DNA from: Paractinoplanes durhamensis
Lineage (GTDB): Bacteria; Actinomycetota; Actinomycetes; Mycobacteriales; Micromonosporaceae
Length of the DNA stretch: 64,000 nucleotides
Reading direction: 5' to 3'
NCBI RefSeq assembly: GCF_016862175.1
Contig: NZ_BOML01000032.1
Span: 37,181 to 101,180 of the forward strand
The position numbers were made by a program, and so were the translations under genes. Numbering within the stretch: the stretch's first letter is position 1; the number at the start of each line of letters is the position of its first letter. Below are positions 37,493-45,596 of this stretch, piece after piece. Below the pieces are notes generated by a model. The model was not told where the DNA came from. It saw nothing but the letters and a program-made list of their open reading frames with translations, and did no database searches.

Positions 37493-37972
37493 CTACTGGT
37501 CGGTGGTGGCGGTGGGCGTCCCGGGCTCGGCGATCGCCCGGCCGGAGAGCGGGCTGGAGTAGACGATGCTGGTGGTCACCGAGCCCAGGCCGGAGATGCG
37601 GCCGTTCACCTCCTCGAGGTGGCGCATCGAGCGGGCCAGCACCTTGAGGACGAAGCAGTCCTCGCCGGTGACGTGATGCGCCTCGACGATCTCGGGGGTG
37701 GAGTCGAGCAGGGCATGGAACGGCCGGTAGTTGCCGGTGGGGTAGCGGAGACGCACGAAGGCCATCACGGTCAGGCCGACCCGTTCCGGGTCCACCGCGG
37801 CCCGGTAGCCGGCGATCACCCCGGCCTCCTCCATGCGGCGGACCCGCTCGGCGACCGCGCTCGGTGACATCGCCACCGCACGGGCCAGCTCCGCGTAGGA
37901 GGCGCGGCCGTCCCGCTGCAGCTCGGCCAACAAGCGCCAATCGGTCCGGTCGGGGGTGTAGTCCACGGTCAT
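37493..37972 (-). CDS. Lrp/AsnC family transcriptional regulator
   Basis: A 159-residue feast/famine regulator. The N-terminal helix-turn-helix covers about 8-60 (DWRLLAELQRDGRASYAELA, AMSPSAVAERVRRMEEAGVI). The C-terminal RAM ligand domain covers about 65-150 (VMAFVRLRYP, HVTGEDCFVLKVLARSM). It is divergent from the rhodanese gene with 93 bp between starts, so it probably controls that gene and itself. Confidence 0.93.
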   Translation of the reverse strand: MTVDYTPDRTDWRLLAELQRDGRASYAELARAVAMSPSAVAERVRRMEEAGVIAGYRAAVDPERVGLTVMAFVRLRYPTGNYRPFHALLDSTPEIVEAHHVTGEDCFVLKVLARSMRHLEEVNGRISGLGSVTTSIVYSSPLSGRAIAEPGTPTATTDQ

Positions 37973-38065
37973 GGCGGCAATCTACCGGGCAATCCGCGGC
38001 CGGCGGGCGGCAGCGCCGTGGAACGCTTCTGTCCCGGGCCGGCCCTCGACCGTAGCGTTTTCGGC

Positions 38066-38494
38066 ATGACGACCTTCACCGCCGCCGCCTTCTTCGCGGC
38101 CCGCCTCGAGTTCCAGACCGACGTCTCCGACGTGGCCGCTGCCCTGGCCGGTGGCGAGCCCGGCTTCGTGCTGATCGACTCGCGCAGCACGGCCGCCTGG
38201 GAGCAGGGGCACATCCCGGGCGCCGTGCACCTGCCCACCGCCGAGATCGCCGCCCGGCACGCCGAGCTCCTCGACCCGGCCGTGCCGGTGGTGACCTACT
38301 GCTGGGGGCCGGGCTGCAACGGCGCCACCCGGGCCGCGCTCGCCTTCGCACTGGCCGGCTACCAGGTCCGGGAGATGATCGGGGGCGTCGAGTACTGGGT
38401 CCGGGAAGGACTCGTCCTGCGTACCCCCCACGGTGACGTCGCTGCCGACGCCGACCCGCTCACCGCGCCGCTCGCCCTGGCCTGCGGCTGTTGA
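38066..38494 (+). CDS. Rhodanese-like sulfurtransferase
   Basis: A single-domain rhodanese of 142 residues. The active-site loop is YCWGPGCNGATRAA, with the catalytic Cys in the CxxxxxC stretch. LIDSRSTAAWEQGHIPGAVHLP is the family's N-terminal signature. The ATG at 38066 lies 7 nt after TAGCGT (38053-38058), consistent with a leaderless transcript. Its divergent Lrp neighbour suggests amino-acid or sulfur-related control. Confidence 0.92.
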   Translation: MTTFTAAAFFAARLEFQTDVSDVAAALAGGEPGFVLIDSRSTAAWEQGHIPGAVHLPTAEIAARHAELLDPAVPVVTYCWGPGCNGATRAALAFALAGYQVREMIGGVEYWVREGLVLRTPHGDVAADADPLTAPLALACGC

Positions 38495-38603
38495 GCCCCC
38501 GGCGCGCCACGATCCGGACACGACTGGTGGAATGGGCCTTCCGGGTGCCGTTACGACGGTGTACTACGGGGACGGTCCATCCCGCCGCAGGAGGAGACGT
38601 GAC

Positions 38604-39113
38604 GTGCCGATGACCGATCTGGTCCGGGTCTACGTGCCGGCCACCGTGCCGATGCTCGCGGCCCTGCGCGCCGCCGGGCAGCTGGGGGAGGGGCCGGTGG
38701 AAGCGCACGCGGTCACCCCGGCCCTCCGCGAGTGGTATGCGGAGGGCGACGAGGAGGAACTGGAGTACGTGGCGTTCACCCGGGCCGCCCAGGGCGCGCT
38801 ACGGCTGCTCCGGCACGATCCCGCGGCTCCGCGCCGCCGGGTCGTGGTCTCGGCCGACGTGCCGACCACCGCATTGGTGCGGGAGGACGTCGAGCTCGGC
38901 TCCAGCACCGTGCGGCTGCCGCAGGCACTGTCGCTCAAGGAGGTGGCGGCGATCCACGTGGACAGCGCCGACGCGTCCGAGCAGGTCGCCGCGGCCGCCG
39001 ACGCGATCGAGGAGGCGCTGGCCGGCGACCCGGACGCCCAGTTCACGGTCGACGGCGCCGAGGATCACGAGCTGGAGTGGTACGCGGTGTCGGAGCTGGA
39101 CGATTTGGCCTGA
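38604..39113 (+). CDS. Conserved actinobacterial hypothetical protein (DUF6912-like)
   Basis: About 169 residues, no signal or membrane segments. LVRVYVPATVPMLAALRAAG at the start, VTPALREWYAEGDEEELEYVAF in the middle, and an acidic C-terminus match conserved actinobacterial proteins I recall as DUF6912; the assignment is from memory. The GTG at 38604 lies 7 nt from AGGAGGAG, and ATG 38610 is the alternative. Its last 49 nt overlap the convergent membrane protein gene, an unusually long overlap. Confidence 0.8.
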   Translation: MPMTDLVRVYVPATVPMLAALRAAGQLGEGPVEAHAVTPALREWYAEGDEEELEYVAFTRAAQGALRLLRHDPAAPRRRVVVSADVPTTALVREDVELGSSTVRLPQALSLKEVAAIHVDSADASEQVAAAADAIEEALAGDPDAQFTVDGAEDHELEWYAVSELDDLA

Positions 39114-40036
39114 TCCTCGGCTTCGTCAGCGGAGGCGGCCGGTTCGTCAGCGGAGGCGGCCGGCCGGATCGTCCGGCCGATCGCGATCGTCGCGCTGATC
39201 GCCCCGACGAACAGCACGATCAGCGCGCTGTTGAACCGGGAGCTGCTGAGCATCTGCTGCACCGCCAGCTCCAGCTCGCTGACCTTCCCGGCCAGGTCGA
39301 GCACCCGGGAGCCGGCGGTGCGGGTCAGCCCCTCGCCGACGACCAGCAGCAGCCCGGGACCGGCGCCGGCCAGCGCGTAGAGCGGCCACGCGGTCCCGCG
39401 GCGGGCCCGGCGCAGGATCGAGTACGAGATGATGCCGGCGGCCAGGCCGGACAGCAGCGACTGCAGGAACGAGAACCACTGCGCGGCGCTCGCCTGCGAC
39501 GCCTGCGTGCTGCCCGAGCCGAGGACGCCGAGCAGCTCGTCCTGGACGAGGTTGAGCGCGAACCCGACCAGGAACACCCCGATCGCGGCCCAGCACACCG
39601 CCCGCAGCACCAGGGGCTGCCGGAAACCGGCGAGCGCCCCGCCGATGGTGGCGGCCGCGGCGATCGTGCCGCCGACCACCGCGTAGATCCACCCCTCGGT
39701 GTTGATCGTGATGATCGACATCGCGCCGGCCAGCCCGAGCAGCAGGCCGGTGCCGGTGGCTACCGCGAACCGGGCGGTCGAGCCCAGCGCGCGCCGTCGG
39801 GTGAGGAGGGCGAGCACGGCGAGGGCCGCCGCGGTCCCGGCGACGAGGCTTGCCGACACGGCGCCCGGCAACGCGTACGCCGTGGAGGTCACCTCCATCT
39901 CGGCGTCCGCCCGGCCGGTGATCGAGACGCGGGCCGAGAAGAGCATGGCGGCCATCCAGATCAGCGCGGCGAGCGCGAGGAACAGACCGTGCGGCGAGGG
40001 CTGCTCGGCGTCCGGTGTCGTGTCCTGGGCACTCAT
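39065..40036 (-). CDS. Multi-pass membrane protein of unknown function
   Basis: A 323-residue protein with about seven to eight hydrophobic segments (GLFLALAALIWMAAMLF, ASLVAGTAAALAVLALL, GLLLGLAGAMSIITIN, ALIVLFVGAISATIAIG and others). A short Ser/Glu-rich tail contains a duplicated AASADE. I recognise no family. The 3' end overlaps the convergent gene by 49 nt. Confidence 0.85.
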   Translation of the reverse strand: MSAQDTTPDAEQPSPHGLFLALAALIWMAAMLFSARVSITGRADAEMEVTSTAYALPGAVSASLVAGTAAALAVLALLTRRRALGSTARFAVATGTGLLLGLAGAMSIITINTEGWIYAVVGGTIAAAATIGGALAGFRQPLVLRAVCWAAIGVFLVGFALNLVQDELLGVLGSGSTQASQASAAQWFSFLQSLLSGLAAGIISYSILRRARRGTAWPLYALAGAGPGLLLVVGEGLTRTAGSRVLDLAGKVSELELAVQQMLSSSRFNSALIVLFVGAISATIAIGRTIRPAASADEPAASADEAEDQAKSSSSDTAYHSSS

Positions 40037-40157
40037 GCGGCTCAGGGTACGCGGCGAGGCTGAAGTGATCCGGAGCTGGTGCGAGGATGAGGAATCCGGC
40101 CCCGGCCACCCCGGGCCCCGGATCTACTCAGCAGACCACCATGTCGAGGAGTACCCG

Positions 40158-41789
40158 ATGGACGCCCAGCTTGCCGTGCCCACTCCGCGCAACGAGCCGA
40201 TCCGCGACTACCGCCCGGGCAGCCCCGAGCGGGCCGCGCTGGCGGCCCGGATCGCCGATCTGCGCGACGCCCGCCCCGACCTGACCATGACGATCGGGGG
40301 CCGGCAGTCGATGGCCGGCGGCGCCCCGATCGAGGTGGTCCAGCCGCATCGCCGGCACGCCGCGCTCGGCGTGACCGGCAACGCCACCCAGGCCGACGCG
40401 GCGACCGCGGTCACCGCCGCCCGGGAGGCGGCGGCAGGCTGGCGGGCGCTGCCCTACGCCGAGCGGGCCGCGGTCTTCCTGCGCGCCGCCGAGCTCCTGT
40501 CCGGCAGCTGGCGGGACACCCTGAACGCGGCCACCGTGCTGGGCCAGTCGAAATCCTGCTACCAGGCCGAGATCGACGCCGCCTGCGAGCTGATCGACTT
40601 CCTGCGCTTCAACGTGGCGTTCGGTGAGCGGCTGCTGGCCGAGCAGCCGCAGTCGGCGCCGGGCGTGTGGAACCGGTTCGACCACCGCCCGCTGGAGGGC
40701 TTCGTCTACGCGATCACCCCGTTCAACTTCACCGCGATCGCCGGCAACCTCCCGTCGGCGCCGGCCCTGATGGGCAACACGGTGATCTGGAAGCCGTCGC
40801 CGACGCAGCAGTTCGCCGCGCACTTCACGATGCGGCTGTTCGAGGCGGCCGGCCTCCCGCCGGGCGTGATCAACATGGTCACCGGCGACGGCCAGGCGGT
40901 CTCCGAGGTGCTGCTGGCCGATCGTGACCTGGCCGGCATCCACTTCACCGGCTCGACCACGACGTTCCGGCACCTGTGGAGCACGGTGGGCGCCGGTATC
41001 GACCGCTACCGCACCTACCCGCGCCTGGTCGGCGAGACCGGCGGCAAGGACTTCGTGGTCGCGCACCCGAGCGCGGACGTGGCGGCCCTGCACACGGCGC
41101 TGGTGCGCGGCGCCTTCGAGTATCAGGGACAGAAGTGCAGCGCGGCCTCGCGGGCCTACGTCCCGCGGAGCCTCTGGGTGGGTGGCGGCCTGCGCGACCG
41201 CCTCGCGGCTTCGGTCAGTTCCATTGCGTACGGCGATGTCAGCGACCTCGCGGTGTTCGGCGGCGCGGTGATCGACGCGCGGGCGTTCGCGAAGCTGGCC
41301 GGCGCCCTCGACCGGATCAAGAACAGCGACGCGTGCACTGTCCTCGCCGGTGGGACGGCCGACGACACCGAGGGCTGGTTCGTGGCCCCGACGCTGGTCG
41401 AGTGCACCGATCCGACGCACGAGGTGTTCCGCACCGAGTACTTCGGCCCGATCCTGGCCGTGCACGTCTACCCGGACGACGAGTTCGACGCGGTGCTGGC
41501 ACAGGCCGACGGCGCGTCCGACTACGCGCTCACCGGATCGATCTTCGCGACCGACCGCACCGTGATCGACCGGGCGGCCGGGGCGCTGCGCTACACCGCG
41601 GGCAACTTCTACATCAACGACAAGCCGACCGGGGCCGTGGTCGGGCAGCAACCGTTCGGCGGCGCGCGGGGGAGCGGCACCAACGACAAGGCCGGATCGG
41701 TGCTGAATCTGATGCGCTGGGTCTCGCCACGCACCATCAAGGAGACGTTCGAGCCGCCAGTCTCGTGGCGCTATCCCCATATGGGCTAG
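40158..41789 (+). CDS. pruA: L-glutamate gamma-semialdehyde dehydrogenase
   Basis: Oxidises glutamate semialdehyde (1-pyrroline-5-carboxylate) to glutamate in proline catabolism. The 543-residue protein has the catalytic Glu in LVGETGGKDFV and the catalytic Cys in GAFEYQGQKCSAASRAYVP, which is diagnostic for P5C dehydrogenases. TEYFGPILAVHVYPD and QQPFGGARGSGTNDKAG complete the active site. The ATG at 40158 follows AGGAG. No putA lies nearby. Confidence 0.96.
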   Translation: MDAQLAVPTPRNEPIRDYRPGSPERAALAARIADLRDARPDLTMTIGGRQSMAGGAPIEVVQPHRRHAALGVTGNATQADAATAVTAAREAAAGWRALPYAERAAVFLRAAELLSGSWRDTLNAATVLGQSKSCYQAEIDAACELIDFLRFNVAFGERLLAEQPQSAPGVWNRFDHRPLEGFVYAITPFNFTAIAGNLPSAPALMGNTVIWKPSPTQQFAAHFTMRLFEAAGLPPGVINMVTGDGQAVSEVLLADRDLAGIHFTGSTTTFRHLWSTVGAGIDRYRTYPRLVGETGGKDFVVAHPSADVAALHTALVRGAFEYQGQKCSAASRAYVPRSLWVGGGLRDRLAASVSSIAYGDVSDLAVFGGAVIDARAFAKLAGALDRIKNSDACTVLAGGTADDTEGWFVAPTLVECTDPTHEVFRTEYFGPILAVHVYPDDEFDAVLAQADGASDYALTGSIFATDRTVIDRAAGALRYTAGNFYINDKPTGAVVGQQPFGGARGSGTNDKAGSVLNLMRWVSPRTIKETFEPPVSWRYPHMG

Positions 41790-41940
41790 AAAAGCCGCTT
41801 CGGGGGATTTGCGAGCGGCGGTCTGGCCGGTTTCGCCCGGTTGCTGCCCGGCATCGCCGTCTGACCGGTTTGCTAGGGCCATTTTAGCTGGTCAGACTGC
41901 TGCTCGCCGGTTAAACGCGCCGTCTCGACCCTCGTGGTCG

Positions 41941-41979
41941 GACTGTCTGTGCGGGACAGTCGTTTGTGGAGACGCAAAC
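41941..41979 (+). promoter_or_regulatory. Two inverted repeats upstream of padR-like gene
   Basis: GACTGTC (41941-41947) with GACAGTC (41955-41961), 7-nt centre, is followed immediately by GTTTG (41962-41966) with CAAAC (41975-41979), 8-nt centre. The second has the half-site spacing usual for PadR operators (ATGT-N8-ACAT). Both lie 60-100 nt upstream of the regulator start. Confidence 0.5.
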
Positions 41980-42036
41980 TGGACGGATCGGGCGAAATCC
42001 TGGACGTGGACACAACAAAGTGGCAGCGTAGGAGGC

Positions 42037-42552
42037 ATGCCCGACACTCAAATCAATCCCACGGCTGCCGCGCTGCTCGGCCTGCTTCACGAGGGGCCGA
42101 TGACCGGCGGACAGCTCATGGCGGCTGCCGAACGCCGCCTCGGGCCCTACTGGTCGATGACGCGGAGCCAGGTCTACCGCGAATTGCCGGTTCTCGCCGA
42201 TATGGGATTCGTCCGGCTCGGCAAGCCCGGCCCCCGTTCCAGCCAGCCCTATGCCATCACCGCCTCCGGCAAGCGCGCCTTCAGCCGCTGGCTCGCCGAG
42301 GCTCCCGGCCGGGATGCTCTCCGCAACCCGGTTGCCCTGCGCGTCGCTTTCGGCGAGCAGCACAGCGGGGGACAGCTGAAAGAGCTCTACTCCGGCGCCA
42401 GCGAATACCACTCGGAAGCGATGGCCATGGCCAAGGAGCAGGCGAAGGAGGCGAAGAAGAACGGCGACGCGTACGGGTCGGCCGCACTCGAATTCGCCGT
42501 CGCCTACCACAAGGCCGCGCTGAGCTGGTTGAAGACCGCTCCCGCCAACTAA
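42037..42552 (+). CDS. PadR family transcriptional regulator
   Basis: A 171-residue PadR-type repressor. The winged helix covers about 10-80 (AALLGLLHEGPMTGGQLMAAA, RSQVYRELPVLADMGFV). The C-terminal dimerisation helices contain an Ala/Lys-rich coiled coil (AMAMAKEQAKEAKKNGDAY). AGGAGG sits only 1 nt before the ATG at 42037, which is too close for normal initiation, and no better in-frame start is visible. The regulated target is unknown. Confidence 0.88.
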   Translation: MPDTQINPTAAALLGLLHEGPMTGGQLMAAAERRLGPYWSMTRSQVYRELPVLADMGFVRLGKPGPRSSQPYAITASGKRAFSRWLAEAPGRDALRNPVALRVAFGEQHSGGQLKELYSGASEYHSEAMAMAKEQAKEAKKNGDAYGSAALEFAVAYHKAALSWLKTAPAN

Positions 42553-42566
42553 TGCACCCGTTCGGA

Positions 42567-42594
42567 CCGCCCGGCCGGAACACTGGCCGGGCGG
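42567..42594 (+). terminator. Hairpin terminator between padR-like gene and prfB
   Basis: CCGCCCGGCC (42567-42576) pairs perfectly with GGCCGGGCGG (42585-42594) across an 8-nt loop. The prfB -10 begins 3 nt downstream, so the two elements are packed tightly. Confidence 0.8.
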
Positions 42595-42610
42595 CGTAGT
42601 CTTGGGTGTC

Positions 42611-43723
42611 GTGACGGCTGCCGATTTTCCCGAGCAACTCAAGGCGTTGGACGCCACCCTTCGCAATATCGAGAATGTGCTCGATCTCGACAAGCTGCGT
42701 AAGGACAAGGCGGACCTCGAGGAGCAGGCCTCCGCGCCCGACCTGTGGGACGACCAGGCGCGTGCACAAGAGGTGAACAGCCGGTTGTCGTACGCCTCGG
42801 GCGAGATCGCCCGGATGGAGAAGCTTCGCGGCCGGCTCGACGACGCCGCGCTGCTGCTCGAGATGGCCGAGGCGGAGGGCGACGAGAGTTCGGTCGCCGA
42901 GGTCGGTGACGAGCTCGTGTCGCTGGCCAAGGCCATCGAGGAGATGGAGGTCCGCACCCTCCTCTCCGGCGAGTACGACTCCCGCGAGGCCCTGGTGGCC
43001 ATCCGGGCCGGGGCCGGCGGCGTGGACGCGGCCGACTTCGCCGAGATGCTGATGCGGATGTACCTGCGCTGGGCCGAGCGGCACCACTACCCGACCGAGG
43101 TCTACGACACGTCGTACGCCGAGGAGGCCGGCCTCAAGTCGGCGACCTTCGCCGTCAAGGTGCCCTACGCCTACGGCACGCTGAGCGTCGAGTCGGGCAC
43201 CCACCGGCTGGTCCGGATCAGCCCGTTCGACAACCAGGGCCGGCGGCAGACCAGCTTCGCCGGGGTCGAGGTGATGCCGGTTGTCGCACAGACCGACCAC
43301 ATCGACATCCCGGAGAACGAGATCCGGGTCGACGTCTACCGTTCGTCCGGGCCCGGTGGGCAGAGCGTCAACACGACCGACTCGGCCGTGCGCCTCACGC
43401 ACATTCCGACCGGCATCGTCGTGACGTGTCAGAACGAGAAGTCCCAGTTGCAAAACAAGGCGTCGGCGATGCGGGTGCTCCAGGCCCGGCTCCTCGAGCG
43501 CAAGCGCCAGGAGGAAGAGGCCAAGATGGCGGGCCTCAAGCAGGACACCACCGGCTCCTGGGGCGATCAGATGCGGTCCTACGTCCTGCACCCGTATCAA
43601 ATGGTGAAGGATCTGCGTACCGAGTACGAGACCGGCAACCCGTCCTCGGTGTTCGACGGCGAGTTGGACGAGTTCATCGAGGCCGGGATCCGTTGGCGCA
43701 AGACCGGCCAGACGGAAGGCTGA
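42611..43723 (+). CDS. prfB: Peptide chain release factor 2
   Basis: Recognises UGA and UAA stop codons and triggers peptide release. The 370-residue protein has the tripeptide anticodon SPF (RISPFDNQ) and the catalytic GGQ loop (SSGPGGQSVN). There is no programmed frameshift or in-frame UGA near the N-terminus, unlike E. coli prfB. The GTG at 42611 lies 8 nt after TAGTCT (42597-42602), suggesting a leaderless mRNA; TTG 42602 is the alternative. It begins the conserved prfB-ftsE-ftsX-smpB order. Confidence 0.96.
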   Translation: MTAADFPEQLKALDATLRNIENVLDLDKLRKDKADLEEQASAPDLWDDQARAQEVNSRLSYASGEIARMEKLRGRLDDAALLLEMAEAEGDESSVAEVGDELVSLAKAIEEMEVRTLLSGEYDSREALVAIRAGAGGVDAADFAEMLMRMYLRWAERHHYPTEVYDTSYAEEAGLKSATFAVKVPYAYGTLSVESGTHRLVRISPFDNQGRRQTSFAGVEVMPVVAQTDHIDIPENEIRVDVYRSSGPGGQSVNTTDSAVRLTHIPTGIVVTCQNEKSQLQNKASAMRVLQARLLERKRQEEEAKMAGLKQDTTGSWGDQMRSYVLHPYQMVKDLRTEYETGNPSSVFDGELDEFIEAGIRWRKTGQTEG

Positions 43724-43865
43724 GCAAGATCCACCACGTACGGCGACGGCGTCTGAACGTTCGGTCAGGCGTCCGCCGCCGGAATGCCTGTTCCGGCATG
43801 CCGGGTGCAGATTGACGCACCCGCCGGGGTTGGCGTTTTCGTTACACCGCGTAGACTCCGTTCCC

Positions 43866-44546
43866 GTGATTCAGCTCGAGAACGTGACGAAGACGTACCC
43901 CAAGGCGTCTCGCCCGTCGCTGGACGACGTGAGCGTAGGCATCGAGAAGGGTGAGTTCGTCTTCTTCATCGGCCCCTCCGGTTCCGGCAAGTCGACGATC
44001 ATCAAGCTCCTCCTGCACGAGGTCGCCCCGACCCGCGGCAAGGTAGTGGTGAACACGAAGGACGTGACGACCCTCCGCTCCTGGAAGGTGCCGCACTTCC
44101 GCCGCTCCATCGGCTGCGTGTTCCAGGACTTCCGACTGCTGCCCAACCGCACTGCGTACGAAAATGTGGCCTTCGCCCTCGAGGTGATCGGCAAGACCAA
44201 GGCGGTGGCCCGCCGGGTCGTGCCCGAGGTCCTCGAGCTGGTCGGCCTGGGTGGCAAGGAGCACCGCTACCCGCACGAGCTCTCCGGTGGTGAGCAGCAG
44301 CGTGTCGCGGTGGCCCGGGCGTTCGTCAACCGGCCGCTCATCCTGCTGGCCGACGAGCCGACCGGTAACCTCGACCCGGATACGTCGATCGAGATCATGC
44401 GACTGCTGGACCGGATCAACCGGACCGGCACGACGGTCGTGATGGTCACGCACGACTCCAACATCGTCAACCAGATGCGGCGCCGGGTCATCGAGATCGA
44501 GAGCGGCCGCATCGTTCGTGACCAGGCCCGCGGCGTCTACGGCTGA
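43866..44546 (+). CDS. ftsE: Cell division ATP-binding protein FtsE
   Basis: The ABC ATPase of the FtsEX complex that couples cytokinesis to wall hydrolysis. Walker A is GPSGSGKST near 36-44, the Q-loop is in VFQDFRLL, the signature is LSGGEQQR, and Walker B is ILLADEPTGNLD. The length of about 226 aa is normal. The GTG at 43866 lies 8 nt after TAGACT (43852-43857), so a leaderless transcript is likely. ftsX follows after 67 nt. Confidence 0.96.
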   Translation: MIQLENVTKTYPKASRPSLDDVSVGIEKGEFVFFIGPSGSGKSTIIKLLLHEVAPTRGKVVVNTKDVTTLRSWKVPHFRRSIGCVFQDFRLLPNRTAYENVAFALEVIGKTKAVARRVVPEVLELVGLGGKEHRYPHELSGGEQQRVAVARAFVNRPLILLADEPTGNLDPDTSIEIMRLLDRINRTGTTVVMVTHDSNIVNQMRRRVIEIESGRIVRDQARGVYG

Positions 44547-44613
44547 GCCCGGCTCCCGTCCCCATCCCCGACCCTGAACTTGCACGACGCGGAGTCCCGG
44601 AAGGAACCCCCCG

Positions 44614-45489
44614 ATGCGGTTGAAGTACGTCCTCAACGAGGTCCTGGTGGGCCTGTGGCGAAACGTCACGATGACGATCGCCATGATCATCACCATGTCG
44701 GTCTCGCTCTTCATGCTGGGCGCCAGTGTCCTGCTGTATATGCAGGTCGACCAGATGAAGAACTACTACTACGGCGAGATCGAGGTGTCGATCTTCCTGC
44801 GCTCGGACGTCACCGACGCGCAGCGAGCCGCCATCGATTCGACGATCTCCGGCAACCCGCTGGTGAGCAAGAAGACGTACGAGACCCGTCAGGAGGCGTT
44901 CACCCGCTTCCAGCAGCTCTGGGCCGACTCGCCCGACTTCGTGAAGTCGGTCGGCCCGGACAGCCTGCCCGAGTCGTTCCGGGTCAAGCTGAAGGACCCG
45001 GAGAAGTACAAGAGCTTCGCCGACCAGATCAGCGGTATGGAAGGCATCCAGGACGTCATCGACCAGCGCACCCTGCTGGACAAGGTGTTCAACATCTTCA
45101 ACGGCTTCCAGGTGGGCTCGCTGGGGGTGGCCGCCTTCATGGCTGTCGCGGCGCTGCTGCTGGTCGGTAACACGATCCAGGTGGCGGCGTACAGCAAGAG
45201 ACGTGAAGTCGCGGTCATGAAGCTGGTCGGTGCCTCGAACTGGTTCATCCAGGCGCCGTTCGTGCTGGAGGCGGTGGTGGCCGGCGTCATCGGCGCGGTC
45301 ATCGGCTTCGCCGTGCTCTTCGTCGGCAAGGTCGTACTGCTCGACCACAAGCTACAAGCGCTGACGTCGATCCTGACCCCGGTGCACAACGGCAACGTGT
45401 GGCTCATGCTGCCGCTGCTGATGGGCGTCGGCGCGGTGGTCAGCGCGGTCACCGCCTGGATCACCCTGCGGTTCTACCTGAAGGTCTAG
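44614..45489 (+). CDS. ftsX: Cell division membrane protein FtsX
   Basis: The permease-like partner of FtsE, 291 aa. TM1 is near 22-45 (MTIAMIITMSVSLFMLGASV). A large extracytoplasmic domain spans about 50-165 (YYYGEIEVSIFLRSDV) and is the region that contacts wall hydrolases. Three more TM segments lie in the C-terminal half, with YSKRREVAVMKLVGASNWFI between them. The ATG at 44614 follows AAGGAA. An M23 peptidase gene follows after a terminator. Confidence 0.95.
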   Translation: MRLKYVLNEVLVGLWRNVTMTIAMIITMSVSLFMLGASVLLYMQVDQMKNYYYGEIEVSIFLRSDVTDAQRAAIDSTISGNPLVSKKTYETRQEAFTRFQQLWADSPDFVKSVGPDSLPESFRVKLKDPEKYKSFADQISGMEGIQDVIDQRTLLDKVFNIFNGFQVGSLGVAAFMAVAALLLVGNTIQVAAYSKRREVAVMKLVGASNWFIQAPFVLEAVVAGVIGAVIGFAVLFVGKVVLLDHKLQALTSILTPVHNGNVWLMLPLLMGVGAVVSAVTAWITLRFYLKV

Positions 45490-45510
45490 CGTTTCTCAGC
45501 TGACTCACCT

Positions 45511-45550
45511 CCAACGGCCGCGCTCCCCGACACGGGATCGCGGCCGTTGG
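45511..45550 (+). terminator. 12-bp hairpin after ftsX
   Basis: The arm 45511-45522 pairs perfectly with 45539-45550 around a 16-nt loop, directly downstream of ftsX. It separates ftsEX from the M23 peptidase gene, whose TAGGTT -10 begins at 45583. Confidence 0.82.
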
Positions 45551-45596
45551 GCGATTTGGACCTTTGCTAGTGATTCGGCGAGTAGGTTGGGTCGCT

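Noticed and set aside
42611..42720. Programmed +1 frameshift in prfB
   Set aside because: The frame is continuous from the start with no internal TGA near codon 25.
43842..43854. A second BldD-like site (TTACACCGCGTAG) over the ftsE -10
   Set aside because: Two consensus positions fail and the sequence is not symmetric; expected by chance in this composition.
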